From positions 30,466 through 94,465 of the forward strand of contig JAUIKY010000009.1 of NCBI GenBank assembly GCA_030430535.1: a DNA stretch of 64,000 nt, given 5' to 3'. This DNA comes from Bacteroidia bacterium. GTDB taxonomy: Bacteria > Bacteroidota > Bacteroidia > Flavobacteriales > Flavobacteriaceae. The notes below the pieces were generated by a model. It saw only the letters and a list, made by a program, of their open reading frames with translations. It did not search any database and had not been told where the DNA came from. Shown here in pieces: positions 50,389 through 61,600 of the stretch (position 1 is the first letter of the stretch; each line of letters opens with the position of its first letter). The position numbers were made by a program, and so were the translations under genes.

Positions 50389-51198
50389 ATGAAAGATAAG
50401 AGGATATTATATGTATCATCTGAAGTAGTACCCTATTTACCTGAAACCGAAATTTCATCCATGTCATTTGAAGCCCCTCGTATGGTTAACCAACAGGGCG
50501 GGCAAATAAGAATTTTTATGCCTCGCTATGGTAATATTAACGAGCGCAGGCACCAATTGCATGAAGTGATCAGGCTATCGGGAATCAATTTGGTGGTAAA
50601 CGATTTGGATATGCCACTTATTATCAAGGTAGCCTCAATCCCGAAAGAGCGCATTCAAGTATATTTTATTGATAACGACGAATATTTTAAGCGTAAAGCC
50701 ACATTGACTGATGAGGACGGCAACTTGTTTCCGGATAATGACGAGCGTGCCATTTTCTTTGCCAAAGGCGTTATTGAAACGGTTAAAAAATTAAACTGGT
50801 CGCCAGATATTATCCACGTTCACGGATGGTTGGCCTCGTTGCTTCCGCTATACCTTAAAGAATACTACAAAGATGAACCTTTGTTTAACGAAAGTAAAAT
50901 TGTTACCTCGGTGTACAATCAAAGTTTTGACAATACGTTGAATAAAGATATGGCCAACAAAATTAAATTCGACAATATTGATGAAAACGCCATTAAGACG
51001 TTGGAAGAACCATCATACAACAATTTAATGAAAGTTGCCGTTGATTATTCGGATGCGTTGATTGTTGGGTCTGAAAATATTCCGGCCGACTTGGAAGAAT
51101 ACATTAAAGCTTCCGAAAAACCTATTTTAGAATACAAAAGCAAAGATGAATTTGGCGATGCCTACACCAGCTTTTTTAATGAAGCCGTTTTAAGCTAA
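50389..51198 (+). CDS. Glycogen/starch synthase-like protein, N-terminal GT5 domain only
   Basis: A 269-residue protein equal to the N-terminal Rossmann domain of GT5 glycogen synthases: RILYVSSEVVPYLPETEIS, GGQIRIFMPRYGNINERR, VYFIDNDEYFKR and DIIHVHGWLASLLPLYLK. In full synthases the opening motif is KxGGL; here it is changed to PETEISS, and the C-terminal ADP-glucose-binding domain is missing altogether. It therefore probably does not make glycogen by itself. This short form is common in Bacteroidota beside panC and DUF4270; its role is unknown. Followed after 25 bases by the DUF4270 gene. Confidence 0.87.
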   Translation: MKDKRILYVSSEVVPYLPETEISSMSFEAPRMVNQQGGQIRIFMPRYGNINERRHQLHEVIRLSGINLVVNDLDMPLIIKVASIPKERIQVYFIDNDEYFKRKATLTDEDGNLFPDNDERAIFFAKGVIETVKKLNWSPDIIHVHGWLASLLPLYLKEYYKDEPLFNESKIVTSVYNQSFDNTLNKDMANKIKFDNIDENAIKTLEEPSYNNLMKVAVDYSDALIVGSENIPADLEEYIKASEKPILEYKSKDEFGDAYTSFFNEAVLS

Positions 51199-51223
51199 GC
51201 GTTTATTCATTTTACGTACCTAT

Positions 51224-52888
51224 ATGAAAAGACCTGTTAAAGCCCTCAAATTTTCCTTTTTCATCATTTTAATCGCAACATCTTTTATTGCTTGCGACAA
51301 AGATTTTAGCACTTTAGAAAGCGATGTATTGGGTGAGGAAAATTCAAATTTCAGCACAAAAGTTGATTCTCTGCCCATTGCAGCTTATAATAAAAAACTG
51401 GAAAGACTACGTATTAACGGACTAGCGTCAAACCTGCTTGGCTTTTTTTACGACCCTGCTTATGGCACAACCACAGCCAGCATTGTAGCCCAAGTTACAG
51501 CATCAAGCTACAGTCCTGATTTTGGAGAAACCCCGGTGATAGATTCTGTTGCTATAAATATACCTTATTATAGTACGGTAATAGGAGTGGACGAAAATGG
51601 CAACTCAACCTATCGATTGGATTCTGTTTTTGGAAATACCTCAGCTAAAATAAAACTCTCCATTTACCAAAATGATTATTTTTTAAGGGATTATGACCCC
51701 AACGGTGGTGCAAGCTCTGCTCAGAATTACTATTCTAACGCTAGCAGCGGAGCAAACTCTGTAGTAACCCAAGGAAATACAATCAATTTTGACAACCATG
51801 TTGTCGATACCATTTACCAAACAGACAACTTTTTACCAAGTGCAAAACCTAATTTTGTAGGCACAGCTGCCGACACAACGCGTTCGGCGCCTGCATTCCA
51901 TGCCAAATTGATTTCCGACGAAGCTAAGTTATTCTGGACAAATACTATTATTGAAAAAGAAGACAGCCCAGAATTAAGTAATGCCAGTAACTTTAAAAAC
52001 TACTTTAGAGGCCTTTACCTAAAAGCTGAAGCCATTGATAACGACGGACAAATGGTGCTTCTTAACTTGGCCAATGCAAACATCACTATACATTACACTT
52101 ATGGTGCGACAGATTCACGATTGCAATCTACTTACACTCTTAATTTTTCGGGCAATATTTTAAATACGTTTATTAATAACTTTGACCAACCTTTGGAAGA
52201 TGGCAATGCTACCGAAGGCGACGCCACGCTTTACCTTAAAGGCTCAGAAGGCTCTATGGCTGTTGTTGACCTATTCAGTGGTATGGTTGAATGTGAAGAT
52301 GAAGATGGCACCATTACGATGAGAACGGCCTTCGATTGCTTTAAAAGAACTTACAGAAAACTGGATGAAAATGGTAATTATGCCGAAAAAGTAAACGGCA
52401 ATTATCCGCTTAAAAAATTAGTTAACGATGCCTTTTTAGAAGTTTATGAAGATATGGACAAAGCCAGTGAAGGGCCTTACGGAGACGATTACCACAAATA
52501 CGACCGCCTTTACGCTTACGATATAGAAAACAGTTCTCCTACAACAGATTATAATTTTGATCAATCGGCAAACACATCGTTCCCACTTAGCTCAAAGCTT
52601 ATTAGCCTAAGCCAAAGAGACACTATAACCGGTAAATTCAAAATACGTCTTACCGAACATTTAAAGAATATTTTGATACGCGATTCAACCAGCACAAAAA
52701 TCGGTTTGGTTTTGTCTAACAATGTCAACTACACCAACAATGCTAAAATTTTAACCCCGACGGATGAGGTTAGCAACGTGCCAGCGGCGGCAATAATAAG
52801 TCCCAGAGGCACAGTATTACACGGCAACCAATCAGCTACCGAAAAGAAGCGTTTAAAGTTGAAAATATTTTACACAGAGCCTAAATAA
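51224..52888 (+). CDS. DUF4270 lipoprotein
   Basis: A 554-residue lipoprotein with lipobox Cys24 (TSFIACDKDFSTLESD). The acid residues just after the cysteine fit the Bacteroidota signal for surface-exposed lipoproteins. The DUF4270 domain is recognised from DSLPIAAYNKKLERLRINGL onward, with YDPAYGTTTASIVAQV, and LRGLYLKAE-like FRGLYLKAEAID. Beta-rich, no catalytic motif. It shares an operon with the GT5-like protein and stands before glmS, a local order often kept in flavobacteria. Function is unknown. Confidence 0.88.
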   Translation: MKRPVKALKFSFFIILIATSFIACDKDFSTLESDVLGEENSNFSTKVDSLPIAAYNKKLERLRINGLASNLLGFFYDPAYGTTTASIVAQVTASSYSPDFGETPVIDSVAINIPYYSTVIGVDENGNSTYRLDSVFGNTSAKIKLSIYQNDYFLRDYDPNGGASSAQNYYSNASSGANSVVTQGNTINFDNHVVDTIYQTDNFLPSAKPNFVGTAADTTRSAPAFHAKLISDEAKLFWTNTIIEKEDSPELSNASNFKNYFRGLYLKAEAIDNDGQMVLLNLANANITIHYTYGATDSRLQSTYTLNFSGNILNTFINNFDQPLEDGNATEGDATLYLKGSEGSMAVVDLFSGMVECEDEDGTITMRTAFDCFKRTYRKLDENGNYAEKVNGNYPLKKLVNDAFLEVYEDMDKASEGPYGDDYHKYDRLYAYDIENSSPTTDYNFDQSANTSFPLSSKLISLSQRDTITGKFKIRLTEHLKNILIRDSTSTKIGLVLSNNVNYTNNAKILTPTDEVSNVPAAAIISPRGTVLHGNQSATEKKRLKLKIFYTEPK

Positions 52889-53053
52889 CCTCCTTCGTTT
52901 ATCTAAGCTTTTAGTGCAAAAATCTTTCTTCGGAATGTAAAAGTGAATTTTGTCGTATAAAACAGCAAATTCACATAATAAATAACTTTTATAAGTTTTT
53001 ATTTAACATATTTGTTTTGAATTTATTAACCCCAAAACTAAAACAAAAAAACT

Positions 53054-54907
53054 ATGTGTGGAATTGTAGGATACTTAGGAACTAGGGACGCTTACCCTAT
53101 CATTATAGAAGGTCTTAAAAGACTGGAATACAGAGGCTACGACAGTGCTGGTATTGCACTTTTTGACGGCACAGACCTAAAAGTTTCAAAAACCAAAGGT
53201 AAAGTTGCCGATTTAGAAAAAAAATCTGAAGCAGAAATAACTACCCACGGGTGTGTGGGTATTGGCCATACCCGTTGGGCTACACATGGTGTTCCTAACG
53301 ATGTGAATTCGCATCCCCACGTTTCAAACTCTGGAGAGTTGGTGATTATCCACAACGGTATTATTGAAAATTACGATTCGCTAAAACAAGAGTTAACCTC
53401 TCGTGGTTACACTTTTAAATCGGACACAGACACCGAAGTTTTAATCAATCTGATTGAATACGTAAAAAAAACAGAAGGGGTTAAGCTTGGTAAAGCGGTT
53501 CAAATCGCATTAAACCAAGTTATTGGTGCTTATGCCATTGCGGTGTTCGACAAAAACAAACCCGAGGAAGTGGTGGTTGCTAAATTGGGTAGCCCTTTAG
53601 CCATAGGTATTGGCAAAGACGAAGACGAATTTTTTATTGCCAGTGACGCCTCACCTTTCATCGAATACACCAAAAATGCGGTATATCTGGAAGACGAAGA
53701 AATGGCCGTAATCCGTTTCCACAAAGGCATAAAAGTTAGAAAAATAAAAGATGATTCTTTAGTTGACACTTATGTTCAAGAACTTCAAATCAATTTAGAG
53801 CAAATTGAAAAAGGCGGTTACGAACATTTCATGCTTAAAGAAATCCATGAACAGCCCAAAGCTATCCAAGATACGTATCGTGGTCGATTGTTGAGAAACG
53901 AAGCTATTATTAAAATGGCAGGCATCGAGGATAACATGAAAAAATTCCTTAACGCCAACCGCATTATTGTTGTGGCTTGTGGCACATCATGGCATGCTGG
54001 TTTAGTTGCCGAATATATTTTTGAGGATTTGGCAAGAATCCCTGTTGAAGTGGAATATGCTTCAGAATTTAGATACAGAAACCCTGTTATAACAGAGAAC
54101 GATGTACTTATAGCCATTTCACAATCTGGGGAAACGGCTGACACTTTAGCAGCTATTAAATTAGCCAAATCTAAAGGCGCATTTGTTTTTGGAGTTTGCA
54201 ACGTTGTGGGATCATCTATTGCACGTGAATCCCATGCTGGTGCATACACGCACGCCGGACCAGAAATTGGGGTAGCTTCAACAAAAGCATTTACCACACA
54301 GATTACGGTTTTAACCTTAATCGCCTTGAGACTTGCAAGAGCTAAAGGGACTATTAGCAGTTCTGATTTCCGTCAGCATTTATTGGAATTGGAAATGATT
54401 CCTGGAAAAGTAGAGCAAGCTTTGAAGTCGGACGACTTAATAAAAAACATAGCCAACATCTATAAAGATGCCAAAAACATGCTTTATTTGGGTCGTGGAT
54501 TTAATTTTCCTGTAGCTTTAGAAGGCGCGTTAAAACTAAAAGAGATTTCATACATACACGCTGAAGGCTACCCTGCAGCCGAAATGAAACACGGGCCTAT
54601 CGCCTTAATTGACGAAAACATGCCCGTTATTGTTATTGCTACCAAAAAAGGACATTATGAAAAAGTAGTGAGCAATATCCAGGAAATAAAATCCAGAAAA
54701 GGCAAAATTATTGGTATTGTAACCGAAGGCGATGTACAGGTAAGGCAGCTGGCAGACCACGTTATTGAAGTACCAGAAAGTCTTGAAGCACTTTCGCCAC
54801 TTTTAACAACTATTCCGTTACAATTACTATCGTACCACATAGCCGTAATGTTGGGCAAAAATGTTGACCAACCCCGTAATTTGGCAAAATCGGTGACCGT
54901 AGAATAA
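53054..54907 (+). CDS. glmS: Glutamine-fructose-6-phosphate aminotransferase (isomerizing)
   Basis: A 617-residue enzyme that makes glucosamine-6-phosphate for peptidoglycan and lipopolysaccharide. The glutaminase domain begins with catalytic Cys2 (MCGIVGYLGTRDA) and has HTRWATHG and HNGIIENY. Two SIS sugar-isomerase domains follow (about 285-420 with VACGTSWHAGLV and SQSGETADT; about 455-600 with LGRGFNFPVALEGALKLKE). The end NLAKSVTVE is the conserved C-tail that closes the active site. Complete, followed by a terminator. No glmS ribozyme is seen upstream, and none is expected outside Firmicutes. Confidence 0.98.
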   Translation: MCGIVGYLGTRDAYPIIIEGLKRLEYRGYDSAGIALFDGTDLKVSKTKGKVADLEKKSEAEITTHGCVGIGHTRWATHGVPNDVNSHPHVSNSGELVIIHNGIIENYDSLKQELTSRGYTFKSDTDTEVLINLIEYVKKTEGVKLGKAVQIALNQVIGAYAIAVFDKNKPEEVVVAKLGSPLAIGIGKDEDEFFIASDASPFIEYTKNAVYLEDEEMAVIRFHKGIKVRKIKDDSLVDTYVQELQINLEQIEKGGYEHFMLKEIHEQPKAIQDTYRGRLLRNEAIIKMAGIEDNMKKFLNANRIIVVACGTSWHAGLVAEYIFEDLARIPVEVEYASEFRYRNPVITENDVLIAISQSGETADTLAAIKLAKSKGAFVFGVCNVVGSSIARESHAGAYTHAGPEIGVASTKAFTTQITVLTLIALRLARAKGTISSSDFRQHLLELEMIPGKVEQALKSDDLIKNIANIYKDAKNMLYLGRGFNFPVALEGALKLKEISYIHAEGYPAAEMKHGPIALIDENMPVIVIATKKGHYEKVVSNIQEIKSRKGKIIGIVTEGDVQVRQLADHVIEVPESLEALSPLLTTIPLQLLSYHIAVMLGKNVDQPRNLAKSVTVE

Positions 54908-54930
54908 TTTTATAAAAAGACCAAAACTTA

Positions 54931-54966
54931 AAAGGCGTAGTTTTATTGAAGACTACGCCTTTTCTC
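54931..54966 (+). terminator. Terminator after glmS
   Basis: AAAGGCGTAGT (54931-54941) and ACTACGCCTTT (54952-54962) form an 11-bp stem. Confidence 0.8.
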
Positions 54967-55118
54967 ATTTTAAGCCCCCGTTTTTAATCATATCATCAAT
55001 AAATCAGAGCGATTTTTGTTAAAAATATATTATGCATGCATAATTTTTTATATTTTTAAAAGCAAAAAATATTCATATATTTATTTTATACGAAAACCCT
55101 TAACCTAAATTACACTAA

Positions 55119-57965
55119 ATGAAAACAATTCTCCCCTTCTTATTGTTCCTATTTGGCGGCATTTTGTATTCACAAACAACTTTTTCAGGCTCTGTTGTGG
55201 ATGATAGTGGCCAACCTATTCCCGGCGCCAACATCATTATTGTAGGCACCTCTACAGGAACGGTGACCGATTTTGATGGCAACTTCACCCTAACCTACAG
55301 CCAAAACCCGCCTTTTAATGTGCAAGCCAGTAGCGTAGGTTTTGAAACGGATACCCAAGAAGTAACGTCAAGTAACCAAAACATAAAATTTATTTTGAAA
55401 GAAGGCACCTCGCTTGATGAAGTTGTTATTTCGGCATCCAGAACGCCCGAACGTATTTTCGAGTCGCCCGTTACTGTTGAGCGTTTTGGTTTGAAAGAAT
55501 TGAAAAATACAGCTTCGGCAGACTTTTACGGCGGATTGGAGAACCTAAAAGGGGTGGATATCAACACCAATAGTTTAACATTTAAATCAATCAACACCAG
55601 AGGTTTTGCCGCATTTGGCAACAATCGTTTTATGCAATTGGTCGATGGGATGGACAACTCAGCTCCTGCACTTAACTTTCCGTTAGGAAACTTAGTGGGA
55701 ATGATTGATACCGATGTACAAAATATAGAATTGCTTCCTGGTGCAGCTTCAGCTTTATACGGTGCAAATGCCTTTAACGGCATCCTGTTTATGCAAAGTA
55801 AAAATCCCTTCGATTTCCCTGGAATAATCGTTTCCATAAAACGAGGCGTTACCTCACAAGAAGCCGCTGGTACCAATCCGTACACCGATGTGGGCATGCG
55901 TGCCGCCTATAAGTTTAGCGACAAATTTGCCGCAAAAGTGAATTTCGGTTATTTAAGAGGAACCGATTGGATGGCTAATGATATGGATGACAAAGATATG
56001 GTTGGAGGTACCCGAGCAACAAACATAAACTATAATGGGGTTAACGTTTACGGTGATGAAGTTTCAACCAATATTAATGATGTGGCTCTAACACTGGTCG
56101 GTTTAGGTATTTTACCTGCCGGAGCAGAAAACTTAGTGCCTTCCGTTAACGTGAGTAGAACGGGCTATGAAGAACAATATATGACCGATTATAAAGCGGA
56201 AAGCGTTAAGGCCGATTGGGGGCTTTACTACCGTCCGTGGGCAAACGATTTTGAAATTCAATACGTGGGTAAAATAGGCCGTGGTTCTACCATATACCAA
56301 GGTGCCCAGCGCTATATGATTGACGATTTTTCAATGCAACAGCACAAATTAGAGCTTAGAAATGATAATTTCTTCATTCGTGGTTATATCACTTCAGATA
56401 AGGCTGGAGACTCTTACGTACTGGACGTAGCGGGCCCCAATTTATTGGCGAAATGGAAACCTCACGAAACTTGGTTTGGACAATATGTGGGGGCTTATGT
56501 GCAATCTACTTTAGGCGGAGCCACTAACGAACAAGCCCATGCTTTGGCCAGGCAAACCGCAGAAACCGGCCGCTTTGAGCCTGGCACAACACAATATCAA
56601 AATGCCTTTGATGCTGTTATTAGTGACACCAACTTTTTAACAGGCTCGAAATTTCAGGATAACTCCAAAATTTACCATTCTGATGCCAATTACAACTTCA
56701 GCCATTTAATCGATTTTGCCGAAATACAAGTGGGAGGTTCGTACAGAAGATACAAATTAAACTCCTTCGGAACCATATACACCGATGCACAAGGCCCTAT
56801 CAACTACTCTGAAGTTGGTATTTACACACAAATTCAAAAAACAGTTATGGAACGTTTAAAGTTAACCGGCTCTATCCGTTACGATAAATCGGAATTGTTT
56901 GACGGTTTCTTTTCGCCACGATTATCAGCGGGTTATACTCTAGGCGAAGCAGAAAACCATAACGTTAGGGCCTCCGTTCAAACTGGTTTTAGAAACCCAA
57001 ATACCCAAGATCTGTACATTGGCTTGGTTACCGGATTAGGCGTATTGATAGGTGGTTCCAACGATAATGGTGACCGTTTTGTCCGCGATTACCAAGTGAG
57101 TCAATTTGCCCAAAACAATTTAGGCCAACCCTCTTCCATTTCACAAGCGGGTACAGCGGCCTACAACAATTCCCTGTCTTCAACAGTGGCAGCAGGATTG
57201 GCTACCCACAACCCGTCTAGCAACGGAAGCCAGTATATTGGAAATTCAAGCTATGTAAAACCAGAACAGGTTACTTCTTACGAAATAGGCTATAGAGGAA
57301 AATTAAAAAATGTTACCATCGATTTAAGCGCATACTATAATACGTATCAAGATTTTATAGCCAATGAAACCGTAGCAGCACCCTACTATGGTAATGTTGC
57401 AAACTTCGACTTAACCGGTTACGACCCCAATAACCCAGCTTCGGTAGCGGGCTTAAACCAAGATACCCAATTCATTCTTGCGGCACTTCAAAACGATGAT
57501 GTTGTAAGATACCAAACCTACACCAACTCTAGTACCGAAGTAAACTCATACGGTGGAGCCATTGCCGTTAACACTAAAGTGTTCGGCGATTTTGACCTCG
57601 GAGCAAATTATACCTATGCCAATTTTGATTTCGACAAACAGGCCAATCCAAACTTCCGCCCCAGCTTTAACACCCCGGAGCACAAGGTAAAAGCAAGTTT
57701 TGGAAACACTGAATTGTTTAAAAACTTCGGCTTCAATGTGGCTTGGAGATGGAGCGACAATTACTTATGGCAATCGTCGTTTGGAGATGGGGAAATTGAT
57801 GCTTACCATGTGGTTGATGCCCAATTGAATTATACAGTGCCCAGTATAAAATCTTCTTTTAAAGTTGGCGCTTCAAACTTGTTGAATGATGAATATGCGA
57901 CGGCCTTCGGTACCGGAAATATCGGATCGATTTACTATGTGTCTTGGACCATCAACAACCTGTAA
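55119..57965 (+). CDS. TonB-dependent receptor with carboxypeptidase-like N-domain
   Basis: A 948-residue outer-membrane transporter with signal peptide ending near LYSQ. A carboxypeptidase-D regulatory-like domain (about 20-100, SGSVVDDSGQPIPGANIIIVG) precedes the plug (about 105-225; LDEVVISASRTPERI, GINTRGF-like SINTRGFAAFGNNRFMQLVDG, LLPGAASALYGANAFNG) and a 22-strand-type beta barrel. The C-terminus ends in SIYYVSWTINNL, as expected for a barrel strand. It is 21 bases from an SGNH-hydrolase lipoprotein gene, probably co-transcribed, so the substrate may be an ester or lipid-like compound. No SusD is present. Confidence 0.93.
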   Translation: MKTILPFLLFLFGGILYSQTTFSGSVVDDSGQPIPGANIIIVGTSTGTVTDFDGNFTLTYSQNPPFNVQASSVGFETDTQEVTSSNQNIKFILKEGTSLDEVVISASRTPERIFESPVTVERFGLKELKNTASADFYGGLENLKGVDINTNSLTFKSINTRGFAAFGNNRFMQLVDGMDNSAPALNFPLGNLVGMIDTDVQNIELLPGAASALYGANAFNGILFMQSKNPFDFPGIIVSIKRGVTSQEAAGTNPYTDVGMRAAYKFSDKFAAKVNFGYLRGTDWMANDMDDKDMVGGTRATNINYNGVNVYGDEVSTNINDVALTLVGLGILPAGAENLVPSVNVSRTGYEEQYMTDYKAESVKADWGLYYRPWANDFEIQYVGKIGRGSTIYQGAQRYMIDDFSMQQHKLELRNDNFFIRGYITSDKAGDSYVLDVAGPNLLAKWKPHETWFGQYVGAYVQSTLGGATNEQAHALARQTAETGRFEPGTTQYQNAFDAVISDTNFLTGSKFQDNSKIYHSDANYNFSHLIDFAEIQVGGSYRRYKLNSFGTIYTDAQGPINYSEVGIYTQIQKTVMERLKLTGSIRYDKSELFDGFFSPRLSAGYTLGEAENHNVRASVQTGFRNPNTQDLYIGLVTGLGVLIGGSNDNGDRFVRDYQVSQFAQNNLGQPSSISQAGTAAYNNSLSSTVAAGLATHNPSSNGSQYIGNSSYVKPEQVTSYEIGYRGKLKNVTIDLSAYYNTYQDFIANETVAAPYYGNVANFDLTGYDPNNPASVAGLNQDTQFILAALQNDDVVRYQTYTNSSTEVNSYGGAIAVNTKVFGDFDLGANYTYANFDFDKQANPNFRPSFNTPEHKVKASFGNTELFKNFGFNVAWRWSDNYLWQSSFGDGEIDAYHVVDAQLNYTVPSIKSSFKVGASNLLNDEYATAFGTGNIGSIYYVSWTINNL

Positions 57966-57986
57966 AAAACTAAAAATTGCAAAAAC

Positions 57987-59513
57987 ATGAAAACGTTTAA
58001 ATATATATTCCTTTCTACTTTACTTATTGCTTTTTATTCCTGTGAGGAAGACGATAGCAATGTTGTTATGGAAGAACCGCTTCCCGAACTAACTGCTGGA
58101 TCGGCAGATTTTTCAACCTACGTAGCCGTGGGAAACTCTCTAACTGCTGGGTTTACCGATAATGCCCTTTTTATTGCTTCTCAAGAAAACTCTACTCCAA
58201 ACATTTTGTCCCAAAAGTTTGCTTTAGCCGGCGGAGGCGATTTTTCACAACCGCTAATGAACGATAATTTTGGGGGCATCGCTTTTGGAGGCAATAGACT
58301 TCCTGGCTTTAATCCGAGATTGGTTTTTGGCGGCGCTGGCCCCGTTCCATTAGAAAGTGTTATTGGCCCGGTAACCGTAACTACCGATTTGACTTCAAAC
58401 CCTACAGGACCTTTTAATAATATGGGCGTACCCGGAGCAAAAAGTTTCCACTTATTATTTGATGGATACGGAAACCCAGCGGGTTTACAAACCACACCAG
58501 CAACGGCAAACCCCTATTTTGTAAGAATGGCTTCAGCAACCAACGCCACAGTTCTTGGCGACGCCATGGCGCAGTCGCCAACCTTCTTTTCCCTTTGGAT
58601 TGGCAATAACGATGTACTGGGTTATGCGACCTCTGGGGGCGATGGCTCAAACCCTATCACACCTGTAGATGGCCCTCCAGGGGTAGGATTCAGCCAAACG
58701 TACGGAGCCATAGTAGCGACGCTAACCTCGCAAGGTGCACAAGGTATTGTGGCCAATATTCCTTACGTAACCGATATTCCACATTTTACAACGGTACCCC
58801 ATAACCCCATCCCGTTAGATGCAGCAACGGCCACCGCAGTAAACCAAGCTTATGCAGCCTATAACGGCGGTATTCAGGCAGCACTTGCAGCCTTAGCTGG
58901 CACCGGTTTATTTACCGAAGAAGAGGCCAATTTGAGAATGATTAATTTTTCGGCAGGCACGGGCAACGCTGTTGTTATTGAAGATGAAAGCCTCACCGAC
59001 CTAGGTGCTATTAACCCGGCCTTTGCGGCACTTCCAAAAATCCGTCAAGCTACGGCCAATGATTTATTGGTACTGCCAGCATCATCTTTTATTGGTACGG
59101 AAGCCGTTCCCGGGAACCCTTTAACCGTTAATGGTGTTGCTGTTCCCTTGGCCGACAAATGGGTATTGCTTCCTAGCGAGCAAGCGGAAATCAAAGCAGC
59201 TATTGACGCGTTTAATGCCACCATCAAAGCCACGGCTACACAAGCTGGCTTGGCGTTTGTCGATGCCAATGCCCTACTTAACCAGCTGGCAAACGGAGGT
59301 ATTGCCAGTAACAATTTCACTTTAAATTCCAGTTTGGTGTTTGGCGGAGCCTTCTCTTTGGATGGTGTTCACCCCACGGCTAGAGGCTATGCTTTAATTG
59401 CCAACGAATTTATGAAAGCTATTGATGCCACTTACGGCTCTAACTTTGAGGCTTCGGGCAACTTGGTAGATATTGGTAACTACCCCACTAACTACTCACC
59501 AACATTACAATAA
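57987..59513 (+). CDS. SGNH/GDSL-family hydrolase lipoprotein
   Basis: A 508-residue lipoprotein with Cys19 (LIAFYSCEEDD); the acid run after the cysteine suggests display on the cell surface. The SGNH blocks are visible: block I YVAVGNSLTAGF with nucleophile Ser51 (GDS changed to GNS), block II Gly in NNMGVPGAKSFHLL, block III WIGNNDVLGYA and block V LDGVHPTARGYAL with the Asp-x-x-His pair. Long insertions make it larger than usual esterases. It stands next to a TonB receptor and may hydrolyse a lipid or acylated glycan for uptake. Substrate unknown. A terminator follows. Confidence 0.88.
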   Translation: MKTFKYIFLSTLLIAFYSCEEDDSNVVMEEPLPELTAGSADFSTYVAVGNSLTAGFTDNALFIASQENSTPNILSQKFALAGGGDFSQPLMNDNFGGIAFGGNRLPGFNPRLVFGGAGPVPLESVIGPVTVTTDLTSNPTGPFNNMGVPGAKSFHLLFDGYGNPAGLQTTPATANPYFVRMASATNATVLGDAMAQSPTFFSLWIGNNDVLGYATSGGDGSNPITPVDGPPGVGFSQTYGAIVATLTSQGAQGIVANIPYVTDIPHFTTVPHNPIPLDAATATAVNQAYAAYNGGIQAALAALAGTGLFTEEEANLRMINFSAGTGNAVVIEDESLTDLGAINPAFAALPKIRQATANDLLVLPASSFIGTEAVPGNPLTVNGVAVPLADKWVLLPSEQAEIKAAIDAFNATIKATATQAGLAFVDANALLNQLANGGIASNNFTLNSSLVFGGAFSLDGVHPTARGYALIANEFMKAIDATYGSNFEASGNLVDIGNYPTNYSPTLQ

Positions 59514-59538
59514 ATAAAAGCAGGAAAACATTTATATA

Positions 59539-59565
59539 ACACCCTCATTTCGAGGGTGTTTTTTT
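59539..59565 (+). terminator. Terminator after the SGNH lipoprotein gene
   Basis: AACACCCTC and GAGGGTGTT form a 9-bp stem with a short loop and a T8 tail. Confidence 0.88.
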
Positions 59566-59612
59566 ATTCCAAAAAACCTAAAAAAACAACTTTTATTTTA
59601 AATTAAAAGATA

Positions 59613-59620
59613 TATCTTTG
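59613..59620 (+). promoter_or_regulatory. -7 box of atpD
   Basis: TATCTTTG matches TAnnTTTG and ends 60 bases before the atpD ATG at 59681. Confidence 0.55.
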
Positions 59621-59677
59621 CAGCCGAAAACCAAAACAGTTTTCACACAATTAAATCGCATAATATTAAACAAATAA

Positions 59678-61189
<1,512 letters not shown>

Positions 61190-61198
61190 ATAAGACAC

Positions 61199-61230
61199 TG
61201 CGAGTACTGAACTTGTTTCAGTATCTCGCA
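61199..61230. repeat. REP-like hairpin between atpD and atpC
   Basis: TGCGAG-TACTGAA pairs with TTCAGTA-CTCGCA around a five-base loop with one bulged T, a 13-bp stem. Its reverse strand reads GAGATACTGAAACAAG, close to GAGATGCTGAATCAAG at 16252-16267. No T-run follows, so it is not an intrinsic terminator. Confidence 0.6.
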
Positions 61231-61257
61231 AACAAACTGTATAAAAAATTTAAAAAG

Positions 61258-61278
61258 ACCCTGAAATAAATTCAGGGT
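61258..61278 (+). promoter_or_regulatory. Hairpin just before atpC
   Basis: ACCCTGAA (61258-61265) and TTCAGGGT (61271-61278) form an 8-bp stem with loop ATAAA, ending 18 bases before the atpC start. Without a T-run it is more likely to affect message stability or atpC translation than to end transcription. Confidence 0.5.
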
Positions 61279-61296
61279 AGTTAAACAAGTTTAACT

Positions 61297-61575
61297 ATGT
61301 ATTTAGAAATCGTATCACCAGAAGCTACACTATTTAGCGGCGAAGTAGATGCCGTAGCCGTACCCGGTGTAAATGGTGAGTTTCAAATGTTGAACAACCA
61401 CGCAGCCATTGTTTCTTCTTTAAAGGAAGGGTTTATTAAAATTTCTGGAACCATTACCTTAAACGCCGATGTTGAAGATAACTTTTCAAAAGGAGAGAAC
61501 AATACAACCCTTTTGAAAATAAGCTCTGGTACAGTTGAAATGAAAGACAACAAAGTAATTGTTTTAGCAGACTAA
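61297..61575 (+). CDS. atpC: ATP synthase F1 subunit epsilon, short form
   Basis: A 92-residue epsilon subunit with MYLEIVSPEATLFSGEVDAV, the conserved VPGVNGEFQMLNNHAAIVSSL, and GTVEMKDNKVIVLAD. It consists of the N-terminal beta-sandwich only; the C-terminal helical hairpin of the E. coli protein (139 residues) is absent, so the usual epsilon inhibition of ATP hydrolysis cannot occur in the same way. The short form is common in Bacteroidota. Followed by a strong terminator. Confidence 0.97.
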   Translation: MYLEIVSPEATLFSGEVDAVAVPGVNGEFQMLNNHAAIVSSLKEGFIKISGTITLNADVEDNFSKGENNTTLLKISSGTVEMKDNKVIVLAD

Positions 61576-61600
61576 ATTTCATTACAAACAATAAATAAAA

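Noticed and set aside
53000..53053. A glmS riboswitch-ribozyme before glmS
   Set aside because: The leader is short and AT-rich with no recognisable core; this class is not expected in Bacteroidota.
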